From assembly GCF_002149015.1 (NCBI RefSeq), contig NZ_NGFO01000001.1, positions 1 through 64,000 of the forward strand: DNA of 64,000 bases. The letters are read 5' to 3'. Shown one piece after another: positions 9,899-18,085 of this stretch (within the stretch, counting starts at the first letter, position 1; each line of letters opens with the position of its first letter). The notes under the pieces are model-generated. The model was not told the DNA's origin. It saw nothing but the letters and a program-made list of their open reading frames with translations, and did no database searches. A program made the translations under genes and the position numbers. The DNA comes from Gordonia lacunae. GTDB taxonomy: Bacteria > Actinomycetota > Actinomycetes > Mycobacteriales > Mycobacteriaceae.

Positions 9899-10801
9899 AT
9901 GACGACACGCCTCACCCGATTCGATCGCGGACCGTACACCTTCGATGTCATCGACGAGGGTCCGGCAGACGGTGAACCGATCGTGCTGTTGCACGGATTC
10001 CCCCAGCGTGCCTCGTGCTGGGAGCTGGTTGCGCCGATACTGCACGACAAGGGTTTTCGTACGATCGCACCGGATCAGCGTGGTTACTCACCCGGCGCCC
10101 GACCTGCGCGGCGACGAGACTACGTACAGGGGGAGCTGGTGTCCGATGTGCTCGCCCTGCTCGACTCCGCCGGGATCGAGCGAGCACATGTCGTCGGCCA
10201 CGACTGGGGCGCGATCGTCGGGTGGAGCGTCGCGGCACACCATCCCGACCGGGTGACAACGCTGACCGCCCTCTCTGTCCCGCACGCCGCGGCGTTCCTG
10301 CGTGCCATGCCCCGGGGTCAGATCCTCCGGTCCTGGTACATGGCCGCATTCCAGGTGCCGGTGCTGCCCGAGACGCTTCTCGGCTGGGCGATGCGAACGC
10401 AACCGGACTTCGGTGAGCGGATGGGACTCCCGCAACCGTTCGCATCGAGGGTGGCATGCGAGATCGGCGACTACGGCGCACTTCCCGGGGCGCTGGGGTG
10501 GTATCGCGCGATGTTCCTGCCGGACAGGCGGTCCGCGCCCCGACCGGTCCGGGTCCCGACCACTTTCGTGTGGGGCGATGCCGATGTCGCGATCGGCGAG
10601 ACCTCGGCCCGGTTGTGTTCGGGCTGGGTGGAGGCGAACTACGACTTCATCGTGCTCCCGGGTGCGGACCACTGGCTACCGGAGGCGCACCCCGACGACG
10701 TCGCGGCCGCGATCCTCGCCCGAATCGACCGCCCGCACAGGGGTTCGGGCGCTACGGTTTCGAACCCGAAGCGCGAACCGGGTGCAGGGTCGTCGGAGTG
10801 A
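9899..10801 (+). CDS. Alpha/beta hydrolase, epoxide hydrolase type
   Basis: A 300-residue alpha/beta hydrolase. HGFPQRASCW gives the oxyanion H-G-x-P motif of epoxide hydrolases and haloalkane dehalogenases. The nucleophile is an aspartate, Asp102 in VVGHDWGAIVGW. The cap region is about residues 130-220, and GADHWLPEAHP near the C-terminus carries the catalytic His. This supports hydrolysis of an epoxide through an ester intermediate, though the cap tyrosines are not certain from inspection. An AGGAAGG ribosome-binding site at 9887-9893 precedes the ATG at 9899 and decides the start. It is convergent with the next gene, with only five bases between the stops. Confidence 0.82.
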   Translation: MTTRLTRFDRGPYTFDVIDEGPADGEPIVLLHGFPQRASCWELVAPILHDKGFRTIAPDQRGYSPGARPARRRDYVQGELVSDVLALLDSAGIERAHVVGHDWGAIVGWSVAAHHPDRVTTLTALSVPHAAAFLRAMPRGQILRSWYMAAFQVPVLPETLLGWAMRTQPDFGERMGLPQPFASRVACEIGDYGALPGALGWYRAMFLPDRRSAPRPVRVPTTFVWGDADVAIGETSARLCSGWVEANYDFIVLPGADHWLPEAHPDDVAAAILARIDRPHRGSGATVSNPKREPGAGSSE

Positions 10802-10806
10802 ATCCC

Positions 10807-11511
10807 TCAGCGGAGGACACGGCGTAGCACGACGAAGACGATCAGGGCGACCGCGGCAGCCAACCCGGCGAATGCGGGCGTCAGATTGGTGGTCGGGGGT
10901 TCGGTCGGGGAACCCGAGCGCAGTTGCGCGAAAGTCGCCCGGGCCGCGTCGGATTCGGCAACCACATCGACCGGCGGGTGTGCGGGCGGTGTCGTGGGTG
11001 TGGCAGGCGTGGCGGCCGGGGGAGCGGAGGCCGGCTCCGGGGAACGGGTCACCGGCGGACCGGAGGGCGACGCCGGGGCCGACACCTGTGGCGCTTCGGG
11101 TTCGGGAGCCGGAGCCTGCGATTCCGGTACGGGCGGCGCCGACTTGGGCGGCGCCTTTTTCGCCGGTGCCTTCTTGGCTGCCGACTTCTTCGCCGGTGCG
11201 ACGCCCGCGGCCTTCTTCGCCGGACTCTTCTTGGCCGGTGCCTTCGTCGGTGGTGTCTTCTTCGCGGCCTTCTTCGACGGGAGCTTGTCGCCGCCGGACT
11301 CCGCGGCCGCCGTCTCCGGAGTGGCCTTCTTCGGGGGCGCCTTCTTGGCCGCCTTCTTCGCTACCGGCTTCGCCGGAGCGGGCGCCGGCGCATCGGCGTC
11401 GGGAGAGCTGCCGGGTCCGGGATCGCCGGGTGCGTCGATCGGGAACAGTGCCTGCTCGTCGCGGTTCGGGTCACCGTCGGACGGCGTGGCGTTCGGATCC
11501 GGCTCGGTCAT
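10807..11511 (-). CDS. Lys/Ala/Pro-rich protein with a C-terminal membrane anchor
   Basis: A 234-residue protein of unknown function. The N-terminus is acidic and Pro-rich. The middle (about residues 45-130) is built from AKKAP/KKAAKK-type repeats like those in the tails of mycobacterial histone-like proteins. A Pro/Ala/Ser-rich linker follows, and the C-terminus is a single membrane segment (AFAGLAAAVALIVFVVL) ending in RRVLR. This topology suggests a tail-anchored protein whose basic region could contact DNA, RNA or anionic lipid; that role is inferred. The ATG at 11511 is chosen over an upstream frame start. The gene for another basic protein lies 99 bases upstream in the same direction. 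Confidence 0.7.
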   Translation of the reverse strand: MTEPDPNATPSDGDPNRDEQALFPIDAPGDPGPGSSPDADAPAPAPAKPVAKKAAKKAPPKKATPETAAAESGGDKLPSKKAAKKTPPTKAPAKKSPAKKAAGVAPAKKSAAKKAPAKKAPPKSAPPVPESQAPAPEPEAPQVSAPASPSGPPVTRSPEPASAPPAATPATPTTPPAHPPVDVVAESDAARATFAQLRSGSPTEPPTTNLTPAFAGLAAAVALIVFVVLRRVLR

Positions 11512-11610
11512 TCGGCGCTCCCTCGCAAGTGTCCGGCACGCGCTCGGCGACTGCTCCACCGCGCGCCCCGTGTGGGGCCATCCTAGTCTTTGCGCTTCCG
11601 GGGACTCGTG

Positions 11611-12303
11611 TCAGGAACGGACGCCGAGCCGCGCCAGGATGTCGGCGTCGACGGCCTCGAGCTCGTCGGCGATGGACTTGTGCGCGGTGCGACGCTGACC
11701 GGCCGACATCGTCTCGGCGGTCTGCACCGCGATGTCGAGGTTGTCCAGGCGCTTGGTCATCGCAGCGACGAAGTCCTTGGCATCGGCACTGGTGTCCTGG
11801 GCAACGACCTTCTCCAGCGCCGTGCGGGTGGTGGCGATACGCGCGGACAGGCCGGCGCCGTGACCGCTGAACTGGCGCAACACTTCCGGCGAGACCCCGG
11901 CGCGATTCGCCTGCAGTGTCGAGAGCTGCTCGCGTCCGGCGACCGCGGCCCGGTAGACGACGGGTGCGGCGATCGGCGCCACGAGCCGCGCGACGGTGAG
12001 GTAGCGCTTCACGCTGGCCGGGCTGAGCGCCTTCGCGTCGGCAGCTGCCTGTGCCTCGACGGCGAACTTCTTCGCCTCGGCCTTGCTCACCTTCGTCTGG
12101 GACTTGGCGAGATGCTTGGCGGTCTTGCGCTCGGCCTTCATCTCCTTCTGGAAGTACTTGTGCTCGTTCTTGCGTCGAGCCTTCTGTTCCTTGCGCCGCG
12201 ACTTGGCGTCGAACTTCGCTTCCAGCTTGGCTTTCGCCTTGAGAGCCTTGGCCTCTGCCTTGCGCTGCGCACGCGTCGTACCGTCGGAGGAGAACAATCC
12301 CAT
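11611..12303 (-). CDS. DUF6474-type basic coiled-coil protein
   Basis: A 230-residue protein. Residues about 8-75 are an extremely Lys/Ala/Arg-rich helix (AQRKAEAKALKAKAKLEAKF, then similar heptads) that should form a charged coiled coil. The C-terminal 150 residues are a mostly helical domain with SVKRYLTVARLVAPIAAPVV. I recall this pattern as DUF6474 of mycobacteria and relatives; no function is established. A GAAAGGGC ribosome-binding region precedes the ATG at 12303. With the downstream AKKA-rich gene it forms a same-strand pair of highly basic proteins, which suggests but does not prove a shared nucleic-acid or envelope role. Confidence 0.72.
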   Translation of the reverse strand: MGLFSSDGTTRAQRKAEAKALKAKAKLEAKFDAKSRRKEQKARRKNEHKYFQKEMKAERKTAKHLAKSQTKVSKAEAKKFAVEAQAAADAKALSPASVKRYLTVARLVAPIAAPVVYRAAVAGREQLSTLQANRAGVSPEVLRQFSGHGAGLSARIATTRTALEKVVAQDTSADAKDFVAAMTKRLDNLDIAVQTAETMSAGQRRTAHKSIADELEAVDADILARLGVRS

Positions 12304-12528
12304 CGAATGCCCTTTCGCTGCTGCCGAGAAGACCGCAGTCGACCCCCGGCCCGCTCTCGTTCCGCTCCCGGCGCCGGTCGACCGGCTCGCTCGCCCGCGT
12401 CCGGCGCCGCACTTCGTGGCCCCGCTCGCATCGCTCCCGGCGTCAGGTGCGCGTGATAACAAGTACAAGCATGACATGTGGTTGTATCCGACCACGTGTC
12501 CGTCTGCTCGAGCCCAGAAAGGGATGGC

Positions 12529-14292
12529 GTGGTCCCTGTCGTGTTGTCGCCGCGCGACCTCGCCGGCTGCGAGCACCGCGTGGCCCTCGACTTCGCCCAC
12601 GCCAGGCGTCCCGTGGACGAGCCCGACCCGCCCGGTGTGCAGCGCCGGAAAGAGGCCGCCGCCGATCACCGTGCCGCGGTCCGCGAACTGCTGCGTGGCG
12701 TGCACAGCGATCAGCCCGGGGTGTTCGTGGTCATCGACCCCGACTCGAGTGCGTCGGACCGCGTTGCGGCGACGCTGCGAGCGTGTGATGACGGTGCCGC
12801 CTGGATCTGGAACGCGACACTGCCGATCGACGAGGAGCACGGGCGCCGCGGCCACTCCGAGCTGCTGGTCCGGGCCGGCGACGGATATCTCCCGGTCATC
12901 GTCGTCAACCATCGGGTCAGCCATCGGGTCAGCCAACCGGCGAAGTCGGCCCCCGACCCGGCCGGCCGGCCGGCCAGCCTCGTGACCAGTCCCTTCTGGA
13001 CGTGGGCGCCGAGCCCCGATCCCTATCGGACCGGCCGGCCCAACCGCCGGGACAACCTCCGGCTGGCGCAACTCACCGCCATGCTCGTCGAGATCGGCCG
13101 GGCGTCGTCGACCGACACCGCGGATCTCCGCGGCGGGGTGATCGGTGTGGACGCCGACTGCATCGTCGTCCTGGACACCGGAGCGATGCTCGACGAGTAC
13201 TCGGCGATCCTCGAGCGCAGGCTGGCGATCGCGGCGGGGGAGATCCCGACCGAGCCCCGCCGGGTCAGCGAATGCCGATCGTGTCCCTGGTGGGTCCGCT
13301 GCGGGCCTGAGCTGGAGGAGAAGCGCGACGTCAGTCTCGTGGCGTCCGGCAATCAAGGAACGGTGCTGATCGATGCCGGGATCACGACGATCGATCAGCT
13401 CGCCGCCCAGCGCGGGGCGCCCCCGGAGGGGTGGCCGGGCGGCGTTCGGTTCGGCGACGCGATCGTCAACGCGATCGCGTGGCTCACCGGCACCGAGCTC
13501 GTGCGTCGCGTCGACTCGCCCCGGGTCCACCGCGCCGACATCGAGATCGACGTCGACATGGAGAGCTATGGCGAGCACGGTGCGTATCTGTGGGGAACAC
13601 TGCGCACCGACACGACTGATCCGTCGGTGCCCGTGGAGTACCGCCCGTTCGTCACCTGGGATCCGTTGCCGACCCGCGACGAGGCGCGGTCCTTCGCCGA
13701 GTTCTGGGGCTGGCTGATGACCGAGCGGGACGCGGCGCGGGACGCCGGCAAGACCTTCGCGGCGTATTGCTACTCCCAGCAGGCCGAGAACCGGTGGCTG
13801 CTGGGGTCGGCCGACCGTTTCCCGGGCGAACCGGGCATCCCCTCTCGTGCCGAGGTCCAGGCCTTCATCGGATCGTCGGAGTGGGTGGACATCTACGAGG
13901 CCGTGGGCGAGAACTTCATCTGCCCCCGAGGCAAGGGACTGAAACGTGTGGCGCCGGTCGCTGGGTTCTCCTGGCGCGACGACGACGCGAGCGGCGAGGC
14001 GTCGATGGAGTGGTATCGGGCGGCCGTGGCGCTCGGCGGGGGACGCCCCGACCACGGTCAGCAGCAGCGCCTCCTGGAGTACAACGAAGACGATGTCCGT
14101 GCCACGAAGGTCCTGCGCGAGTGGATGTCCGACGGCGCGGCCACGCAGGTGCCCCATGAGCGGGAGCTCCTCGAAGGGTTCGCGGGCGGACACGACGCGG
14201 CGCCGGCCGGGAACGACTCAGGGACGCATGGAGCGCAACGAGTCGAGGAACGACCCGCTGCCGAACAGGGCGACGGCGCCCAGCAGGAGTAG
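12529..14292 (+). CDS. TM0106-family RecB-like nuclease
   Basis: About 587 residues. Cysteines in ECRSCPWWVRCGPELEEKRD resemble those of the Fe-S/RecB-type nucleases of the TM0106 group. After SLVASGNQGTVLIDAGITTI the C-terminal half, from IDVDMESYGEHGAYLWG, looks like a DEDD/RNase-H-like 3'-5' exonuclease domain, with later acidic residues in YNEDDVRATKVL. A mycobacterial homologue is annotated as a conserved hypothetical RecB-family nuclease; the substrate is unknown. The GTG at 12529 is preferred because AAAGGG lies five bases upstream. The 3' end overlaps the convergent low-complexity gene by 75 bases. Confidence 0.75.
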   Translation: MVPVVLSPRDLAGCEHRVALDFAHARRPVDEPDPPGVQRRKEAAADHRAAVRELLRGVHSDQPGVFVVIDPDSSASDRVAATLRACDDGAAWIWNATLPIDEEHGRRGHSELLVRAGDGYLPVIVVNHRVSHRVSQPAKSAPDPAGRPASLVTSPFWTWAPSPDPYRTGRPNRRDNLRLAQLTAMLVEIGRASSTDTADLRGGVIGVDADCIVVLDTGAMLDEYSAILERRLAIAAGEIPTEPRRVSECRSCPWWVRCGPELEEKRDVSLVASGNQGTVLIDAGITTIDQLAAQRGAPPEGWPGGVRFGDAIVNAIAWLTGTELVRRVDSPRVHRADIEIDVDMESYGEHGAYLWGTLRTDTTDPSVPVEYRPFVTWDPLPTRDEARSFAEFWGWLMTERDAARDAGKTFAAYCYSQQAENRWLLGSADRFPGEPGIPSRAEVQAFIGSSEWVDIYEAVGENFICPRGKGLKRVAPVAGFSWRDDDASGEASMEWYRAAVALGGGRPDHGQQQRLLEYNEDDVRATKVLREWMSDGAATQVPHERELLEGFAGGHDAAPAGNDSGTHGAQRVEERPAAEQGDGAQQE

Positions 14293-15228
14293 CGCGCCGG
14301 GCGCGACCCCGAGGACGAATCTGCGCATCGACGTCAACGTCGAGTTCTCCGGCGCGCCGGGCGACGCCTGAGGCGGGCCCGCCGGTGGGAGCTGCGCACC
14401 CGCGACCGTCTGCGACTCGTCGGTGTCGTCGGATGCGTTGTCGGGGTCGGCGCCGTCGTCGGCTTCCGGCCGGTCGGCACGCGACTCGCCCGCCGAACCC
14501 GCGGACGGGGGCGATCCGGACGCCGCGGCGGAACCGCCGCCGCTCGGCGGGGCGACCGACGGCACGTCGCCGAGCGCCGGTCCGGTGCCGGACGGGACGC
14601 CTGCCGGATCGGACCCACCCGCACCGCCGTCCGACGTCGACGTGGCGGCCTCCGGCGCGCGGGTGCCGCGGATGGTGACGCCGCCCTCACCGTCGCCTCC
14701 AGGAGTGGTCTGGGGTTCGCTGGTCGTCGGGTCCGGGTCGTCGGTTGCCGTGGTGGTCGTGGTCGTCGTCGTCGTGTCGCTGGTGTCCGTGGTCTCGGTC
14801 GTCGTCGGGTCCGATGTCTCGGTCGTCGGCGTCGACGGTCCGCATCCGCAGGGATGGGACGGCGACGAGGGCTCGACGGTCGTCTCGGGGTCGGTCGTCT
14901 CGGGGTCGGTGGTGTCCGGATCCGTGGTGTCGGACTCGTCGGTCGCCGAGGCGTCGGTCTCGTCGGTGTCGGTCTCGGTGGCGTCCTCGTCGTCGGTGGC
15001 CTCGCCGTCGGTGGCCTCGAAGATCGAGCCCGAATCCGTGTCGGAGTCCGAATCCGCGCCGGCGGAATCGGCGGAGTCGGGCCCGGACGAGCCGGGGTCC
15101 GAGGGCGCGGGCGATGCGACACCGGGCGCCAGGACGATGAATGCGATTGCGGCGATGACGACGAACAGGACGGCGAGGCCGCGTGGCCTGCTACGGGCTC
15201 CGGTGTCGGGCGGGAGGCGATGGGTCAT
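14218..15228 (-). CDS. Low-complexity Asp/Thr/Ser-rich surface protein with two membrane segments
   Basis: A 336-residue protein of unknown function. An N-terminal signal or anchor (GLAVLFVVIAAIAFIVLAPG) is followed by about 240 residues dominated by Asp, Ser, Thr, Glu and Pro with DPDTTDPETT-like repeats, a short HPCGCG centre, and a C-terminal membrane segment (LGVAPGALLLLGAVALFGSG). This is typical of extracellular, possibly O-glycosylated spacer proteins of the actinobacterial envelope. The repeat-rich coding sequence leaves other frames open on both strands, but only this one has a sensible topology. It overlaps the end of the nuclease gene and is divergent from the XRE regulator gene. 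Confidence 0.65.
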   Translation of the reverse strand: MTHRLPPDTGARSRPRGLAVLFVVIAAIAFIVLAPGVASPAPSDPGSSGPDSADSAGADSDSDTDSGSIFEATDGEATDDEDATETDTDETDASATDESDTTDPDTTDPETTDPETTVEPSSPSHPCGCGPSTPTTETSDPTTTETTDTSDTTTTTTTTTATDDPDPTTSEPQTTPGGDGEGGVTIRGTRAPEAATSTSDGGAGGSDPAGVPSGTGPALGDVPSVAPPSGGGSAAASGSPPSAGSAGESRADRPEADDGADPDNASDDTDESQTVAGAQLPPAGPPQASPGAPENSTLTSMRRFVLGVAPGALLLLGAVALFGSGSFLDSLRSMRP

Positions 15229-15360
15229 GGTTCGTCAGGCGTACAGTCGGTAAGGAGAGACAACGCCGCTGACACCGCGCAGCAGACCGCCAGACGCCCC
15301 GCGTCGGAGCCGAATGTTCACCCGCCGGATCCGTGTCGGCAACCGATAACCCCCAAGAAT

Positions 15361-15400
15361 GTGAAGAACGCCACACTAACGATCGTTACACCATCTTCAC
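15361..15400. promoter_or_regulatory. Perfect palindrome TAACGATCGTTA flanked by GTGAAGA/TCTTCAC arms
   Basis: A perfect 12-bp palindrome, TAACGATCGTTA, lies at 15377-15388. It sits inside a second inverted repeat, GTGAAGA at 15361-15367 and TCTTCAC at 15394-15400. The site is about 130 bases upstream of the low-complexity protein gene and 150 upstream of the XRE gene, in their divergent gap. This is what an operator of a dimeric regulator looks like; the XRE protein is the obvious candidate, but that is inference. Confidence 0.5.
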
Positions 15401-15486
15401 AGGTGATACGCGTCGAGCGCGGCAGTCCGGTACTTTCTGATCGTACCGACCGTTGCGACGGCCGTGTACAGCGGGCTTTAATGCTT

Positions 15487-15503
15487 GCAAATTCAAATTT
15501 TGC
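15487..15503 (+). promoter_or_regulatory. AT-rich inverted repeat upstream of the XRE gene
   Basis: GCAAA at 15487-15491 and TTTGC at 15499-15503 flank a 7-base AT-rich spacer, in an AT-rich patch (about 15478-15510) unusual for this genome. It lies 46 bases before the chosen start of the XRE gene, where a promoter -10 region or an autoregulatory site would fall. Function is inferred from position only. Confidence 0.4.
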
Positions 15504-15548
15504 GTTTCGGAGAAGATTGTCATGACTTCAGGAGGGGCGGAGAAGCCG

Positions 15549-16097
15549 ATGGGCGACACCGGACGCACCGACTCCGATCGTTCGAGGACGACGGACACGG
15601 ATGCTCTCGACCCCGGGCTGTTCGCCCGGCGGCTCGAGGAACTGTTCCGGACTGTTCCTGGTCCGAACGGTAGGGCGTACAGCGCGAAAGCGATCGCGGC
15701 GCGATCGACCGAGCGGGGATTCCGGCTCGGGGAGTCATACCTGAGCCAGTTGCGATCGGGGAAGGCCAAGTCCCCGTCGTTCCGCACGGTCGAGGGCATC
15801 GCGGCCGCTTTCGGGGTCGATGTGCACTATTTTCTCGAAGACCGGGCGGCACAGCGCACCCGCGACGAGATCGATCTGATGCGGTTGCAGGCCGACACGA
15901 ACGTCCAGCTGGCGGCATTCCGCCTGGCGGGATTGTCGAGCGATTCGGTCACGGTGGTGAACGAGCTGATCAAGGTGCTGCGTGAGCAGCAGGGTCTGCC
16001 CAAGGATCCGCCGGACGTCATCGCGGCCGGACTCAGCGAGAGCAAGCCGTCAGCCGACTCGCGTCTGCGTGTCGTCGGGGACAACAGCGACGACTGA
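15549..16097 (+). CDS. XRE-family (EspR-like) transcriptional regulator
   Basis: A 182-residue protein. Residues about 19-90 form a helix-turn-helix: FARRLEELFRTVPGPNGRAY, then SYLSQLRSGKAKSPSFRTV and IAAAFGVDVHYFLED. The SYLSQLRSG motif and domain length closely resemble EspR of M. tuberculosis, a nucleoid-associated regulator. The C-terminal half (RDEIDLMRLQADTNVQLAAF and on) is a helical dimerisation or sensing region ending in a disordered tail. The ATG at 15549 follows a strong AGGAGGGG; an ATG at 15522 without such a site would add nine residues. The ImmA/IrrE protease gene lies 124 bases downstream, a classical partner for cleavable XRE repressors, so this protein is the likely substrate. 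Confidence 0.82.
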   Translation: MGDTGRTDSDRSRTTDTDALDPGLFARRLEELFRTVPGPNGRAYSAKAIAARSTERGFRLGESYLSQLRSGKAKSPSFRTVEGIAAAFGVDVHYFLEDRAAQRTRDEIDLMRLQADTNVQLAAFRLAGLSSDSVTVVNELIKVLREQQGLPKDPPDVIAAGLSESKPSADSRLRVVGDNSDD

Positions 16098-16221
16098 CCG
16101 CGGTCGAGGCGTTCGCGGAGCCTGATTGTCCGGACCGAGGGGTGTCGGCCCGGACAGGCCCGAGAGGCCGATCGCAGTGGGTGGATCGCGCCGACGTGCG
16201 CGCTCGTGATTCGATGAGGCC

Positions 16222-16734
16222 ATGCGTCGATCCGAGCGCGCATTGCGTACGTTGTGCCGCACCACGTTGAAGGGGCTCGATCTCGATCTGCCCCTCGACG
16301 TCACTCAGTTGTGCGAGCGGTACGGCGAACGCCGCGGTCGGCCCATCCGGCTGATCGCGCATCCGCTGCCCGCGGGTCTCCCCAACGGCATCTGGTTGGC
16401 CGCGACCGACGCGGATTATTTCTTCCACCAGGCCGAGACGTCGCGGCTGCACCGCGATCAGATCGTCATCCACGAGTTCGGGCATCTGATCGCCGGCCAC
16501 CAGGTTCTGGGTGAGGCCTCGGCCCAGGGCATCGCCGCACTGACGCAGGACGAGTCCACGGCCGCGCTCCGGCGCACGTGCTACTCCGACGACGCCGAGT
16601 GGGAGGCCGAGATGCTGGCGTCGTTGATACTCGGCTGGGCCGAGGACGCCAGCACCGGCGTCGGGAGCACCGCGTCGCACGACGAACTGCGCGGGCTGCA
16701 GCGACTGCTCGGCGGACACCGCGGGTGGTTGTGA
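16222..16734 (+). CDS. ImmA/IrrE family zinc metallo-endopeptidase
   Basis: A 170-residue protein with the gluzincin signature IVIHEFGHLIAGH: His84, Glu85 and His88 form HEFGH. A downstream EWEAEML segment (Glu126-Glu130) is expected to give the third zinc ligand. ImmA of ICEBs1 and IrrE/PprI of Deinococcus are the reference members; both cleave a partner XRE repressor to switch on a response. Length is typical for a protein with only the protease domain. It lies between the XRE gene and the seven-TM gene, all on one strand. No toxin motif is visible, so annotation as a toxin component would be by position only. Confidence 0.85.
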   Translation: MRRSERALRTLCRTTLKGLDLDLPLDVTQLCERYGERRGRPIRLIAHPLPAGLPNGIWLAATDADYFFHQAETSRLHRDQIVIHEFGHLIAGHQVLGEASAQGIAALTQDESTAALRRTCYSDDAEWEAEMLASLILGWAEDASTGVGSTASHDELRGLQRLLGGHRGWL

Positions 16735-16782
16735 CGTGCCGGCCGGTTGCGACTGCGCGGAGAATGTGAGTCCCTGTTGGGC

Positions 16783-18000
16783 GTGATCACTGTCGCGGGC
16801 GGGGGCCCGACGGTCAATCCCCTGTCGACGCCCGTCCTGCCCTCTGACGTCCGGGCGTCGTCGGTCGATGTCGCGTCCGGGGTGGACGTCGGCATCGGCG
16901 CGGTCAACGCGGTCGCCGCCGTCGTCTTCGCCTTCGCGTTCTGCTGGCGCCTCGATCAGATCCGGCGCGGCGGGTGGGGGCTGCAACCGCTGGCGATGAT
17001 GGTTGCCGTCGCGGCGCTGACCCTGGCTTTCGTCGTCGTCGACGAGTCGGTCGCCGACGTGTTGAACGAACTCGGCTTCGCCGGCCTGTCCCGGGTGGCG
17101 TTCTACGCCCTCCTCGCGGTCGGGGTCGCGGCGCTCGTGGTGGTGTTCTTCTTCCCGGGGCAGGTCACGCGTGAACGCCGGGCCGGTTGGGAGGCGCTGC
17201 CGCTGGTGATGGCACTCGTCGGGTTGCAGGTGACCATGCTGGTCATCCCGGTCGAGATCCGCACCGCGACCATCGACGAATGGACCGTCCAGAACTGGGG
17301 TTTCGCGCTCTTCATGCTGATCGCGAGCGGCTACCTGACGTACGGCTTCATCGCGTGCGTCAACAGTGTCCGCAAGTTCTACGCCACGGCGGACGGCTAT
17401 CTGCGTGTGTCTCTCGGCCTTTTGATGACCGGCTTGACCTGTCTGGCGATCGGCGCCGTCTGTCAGATCGTCTTCGTGGTCGTCTCCGCGACGAATGTCG
17501 TTCGGTCGCCGTGGCTTCTGACGACGAACCGTGTCGTCGCCGTCGTCGGTGTGGTCGCGTTCCTGATGGGCATCAGCTATCCGATGATCTACGCGCGGAT
17601 TCAGACGGTCGCCGCGAACCGGCGCCGCCGCCGCCTCGACACCGAGCTGCTACCCCTGTGGCGACTGGTGACCGACGCGGTGCCGGAGGTGGTACTGCCG
17701 GACGCCGGGCGTCTGGCGCCGACCACGCGCCTGCATCGACGCGTTGTCGAGACCCGAGACGCGTTGACCCAATTGAGTCCTCGGATTCCGGCGGTGTTCG
17801 GTTATGCCGAACCCGCGGTGCAGGCGAGGCTGCTGCGGGCCGCCGTCGCCGAGCACGATCCGGGAGACGGGTCCGGTGGCGCCGTGCGGGATCTTGCTCC
17901 GGCCGAGGGTGACGGATTGGAGGCCGACGCCGCGCCGCTGATCAGGCTGGCCCGCGCGCTGGCGGTATCCCAGGATGTCGAGGAGCCGGCCGACCGATGA
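16783..18000 (+). CDS. Seven-transmembrane protein with cytosolic tail (MAB_1171c / DUF6545 type)
   Basis: About 405 residues. Seven hydrophobic segments are seen: IGAVNAVAAVVFAFAFCW, LAMMVAVAALTLAFVVV, FYALLAVGVAALVVVFFF, PLVMALVGLQVTMLVI, WGFALFMLIASGYLTYGF, LGLLMTGLTCLAIGAVCQIV and NRVVAVVGVVAFLMGISYP. They are followed by an RRRRR stop and a soluble tail of about 130 residues (LLPLWRLVTDAVPEVVLPDA, RLHRRVVETRDALTQLSPRI). This matches my memory of the MAB_1171c putative-transporter family with DUF6545. Seven TMs with a large cytosolic tail suit a sensor as well as a carrier. The start is uncertain: GTG 16783 is used, with TTG 16747 possible. It ends the XRE-ImmA module. Confidence 0.72.
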   Translation: MITVAGGGPTVNPLSTPVLPSDVRASSVDVASGVDVGIGAVNAVAAVVFAFAFCWRLDQIRRGGWGLQPLAMMVAVAALTLAFVVVDESVADVLNELGFAGLSRVAFYALLAVGVAALVVVFFFPGQVTRERRAGWEALPLVMALVGLQVTMLVIPVEIRTATIDEWTVQNWGFALFMLIASGYLTYGFIACVNSVRKFYATADGYLRVSLGLLMTGLTCLAIGAVCQIVFVVVSATNVVRSPWLLTTNRVVAVVGVVAFLMGISYPMIYARIQTVAANRRRRRLDTELLPLWRLVTDAVPEVVLPDAGRLAPTTRLHRRVVETRDALTQLSPRIPAVFGYAEPAVQARLLRAAVAEHDPGDGSGGAVRDLAPAEGDGLEADAAPLIRLARALAVSQDVEEPADR

Positions 18001-18020
18001 TCGGCCGGCCGGCTCGCGCG

Positions 18021-18085
18021 CGACGGAGTCGCTCAGGTCAGCCGCGACGGAGTCGCTCAGGTCAGCCGCGACGGAGTCGCTCCGA
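18021..18085 (+). repeat. Three tandem 24-bp direct repeats
   Basis: The unit CGACGGAGTCGCTCAGGTCA plus GCCG starts at 18021 and 18045, with a third diverged copy from 18069 (ends CTCCGATCAG). The array fills the gap between the convergent seven-TM and SDR genes and stops at the SDR stop codon. It is not related by eye to the CCCTGAGG family. Confidence 0.8.

Noticed and set aside
11611..14193. Extension of the DUF6474 gene to an 860-residue protein
   Set aside because: The added part lies opposite the RecB-like nuclease gene and has no family features; the ATG at 12303 has a ribosome-binding site and a typical start.
14334..15122. Arg/Pro-rich alternative frame inside the low-complexity surface gene
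   Set aside because: Repetitive DNA keeps several frames open; this one lacks a start signal and sensible topology.
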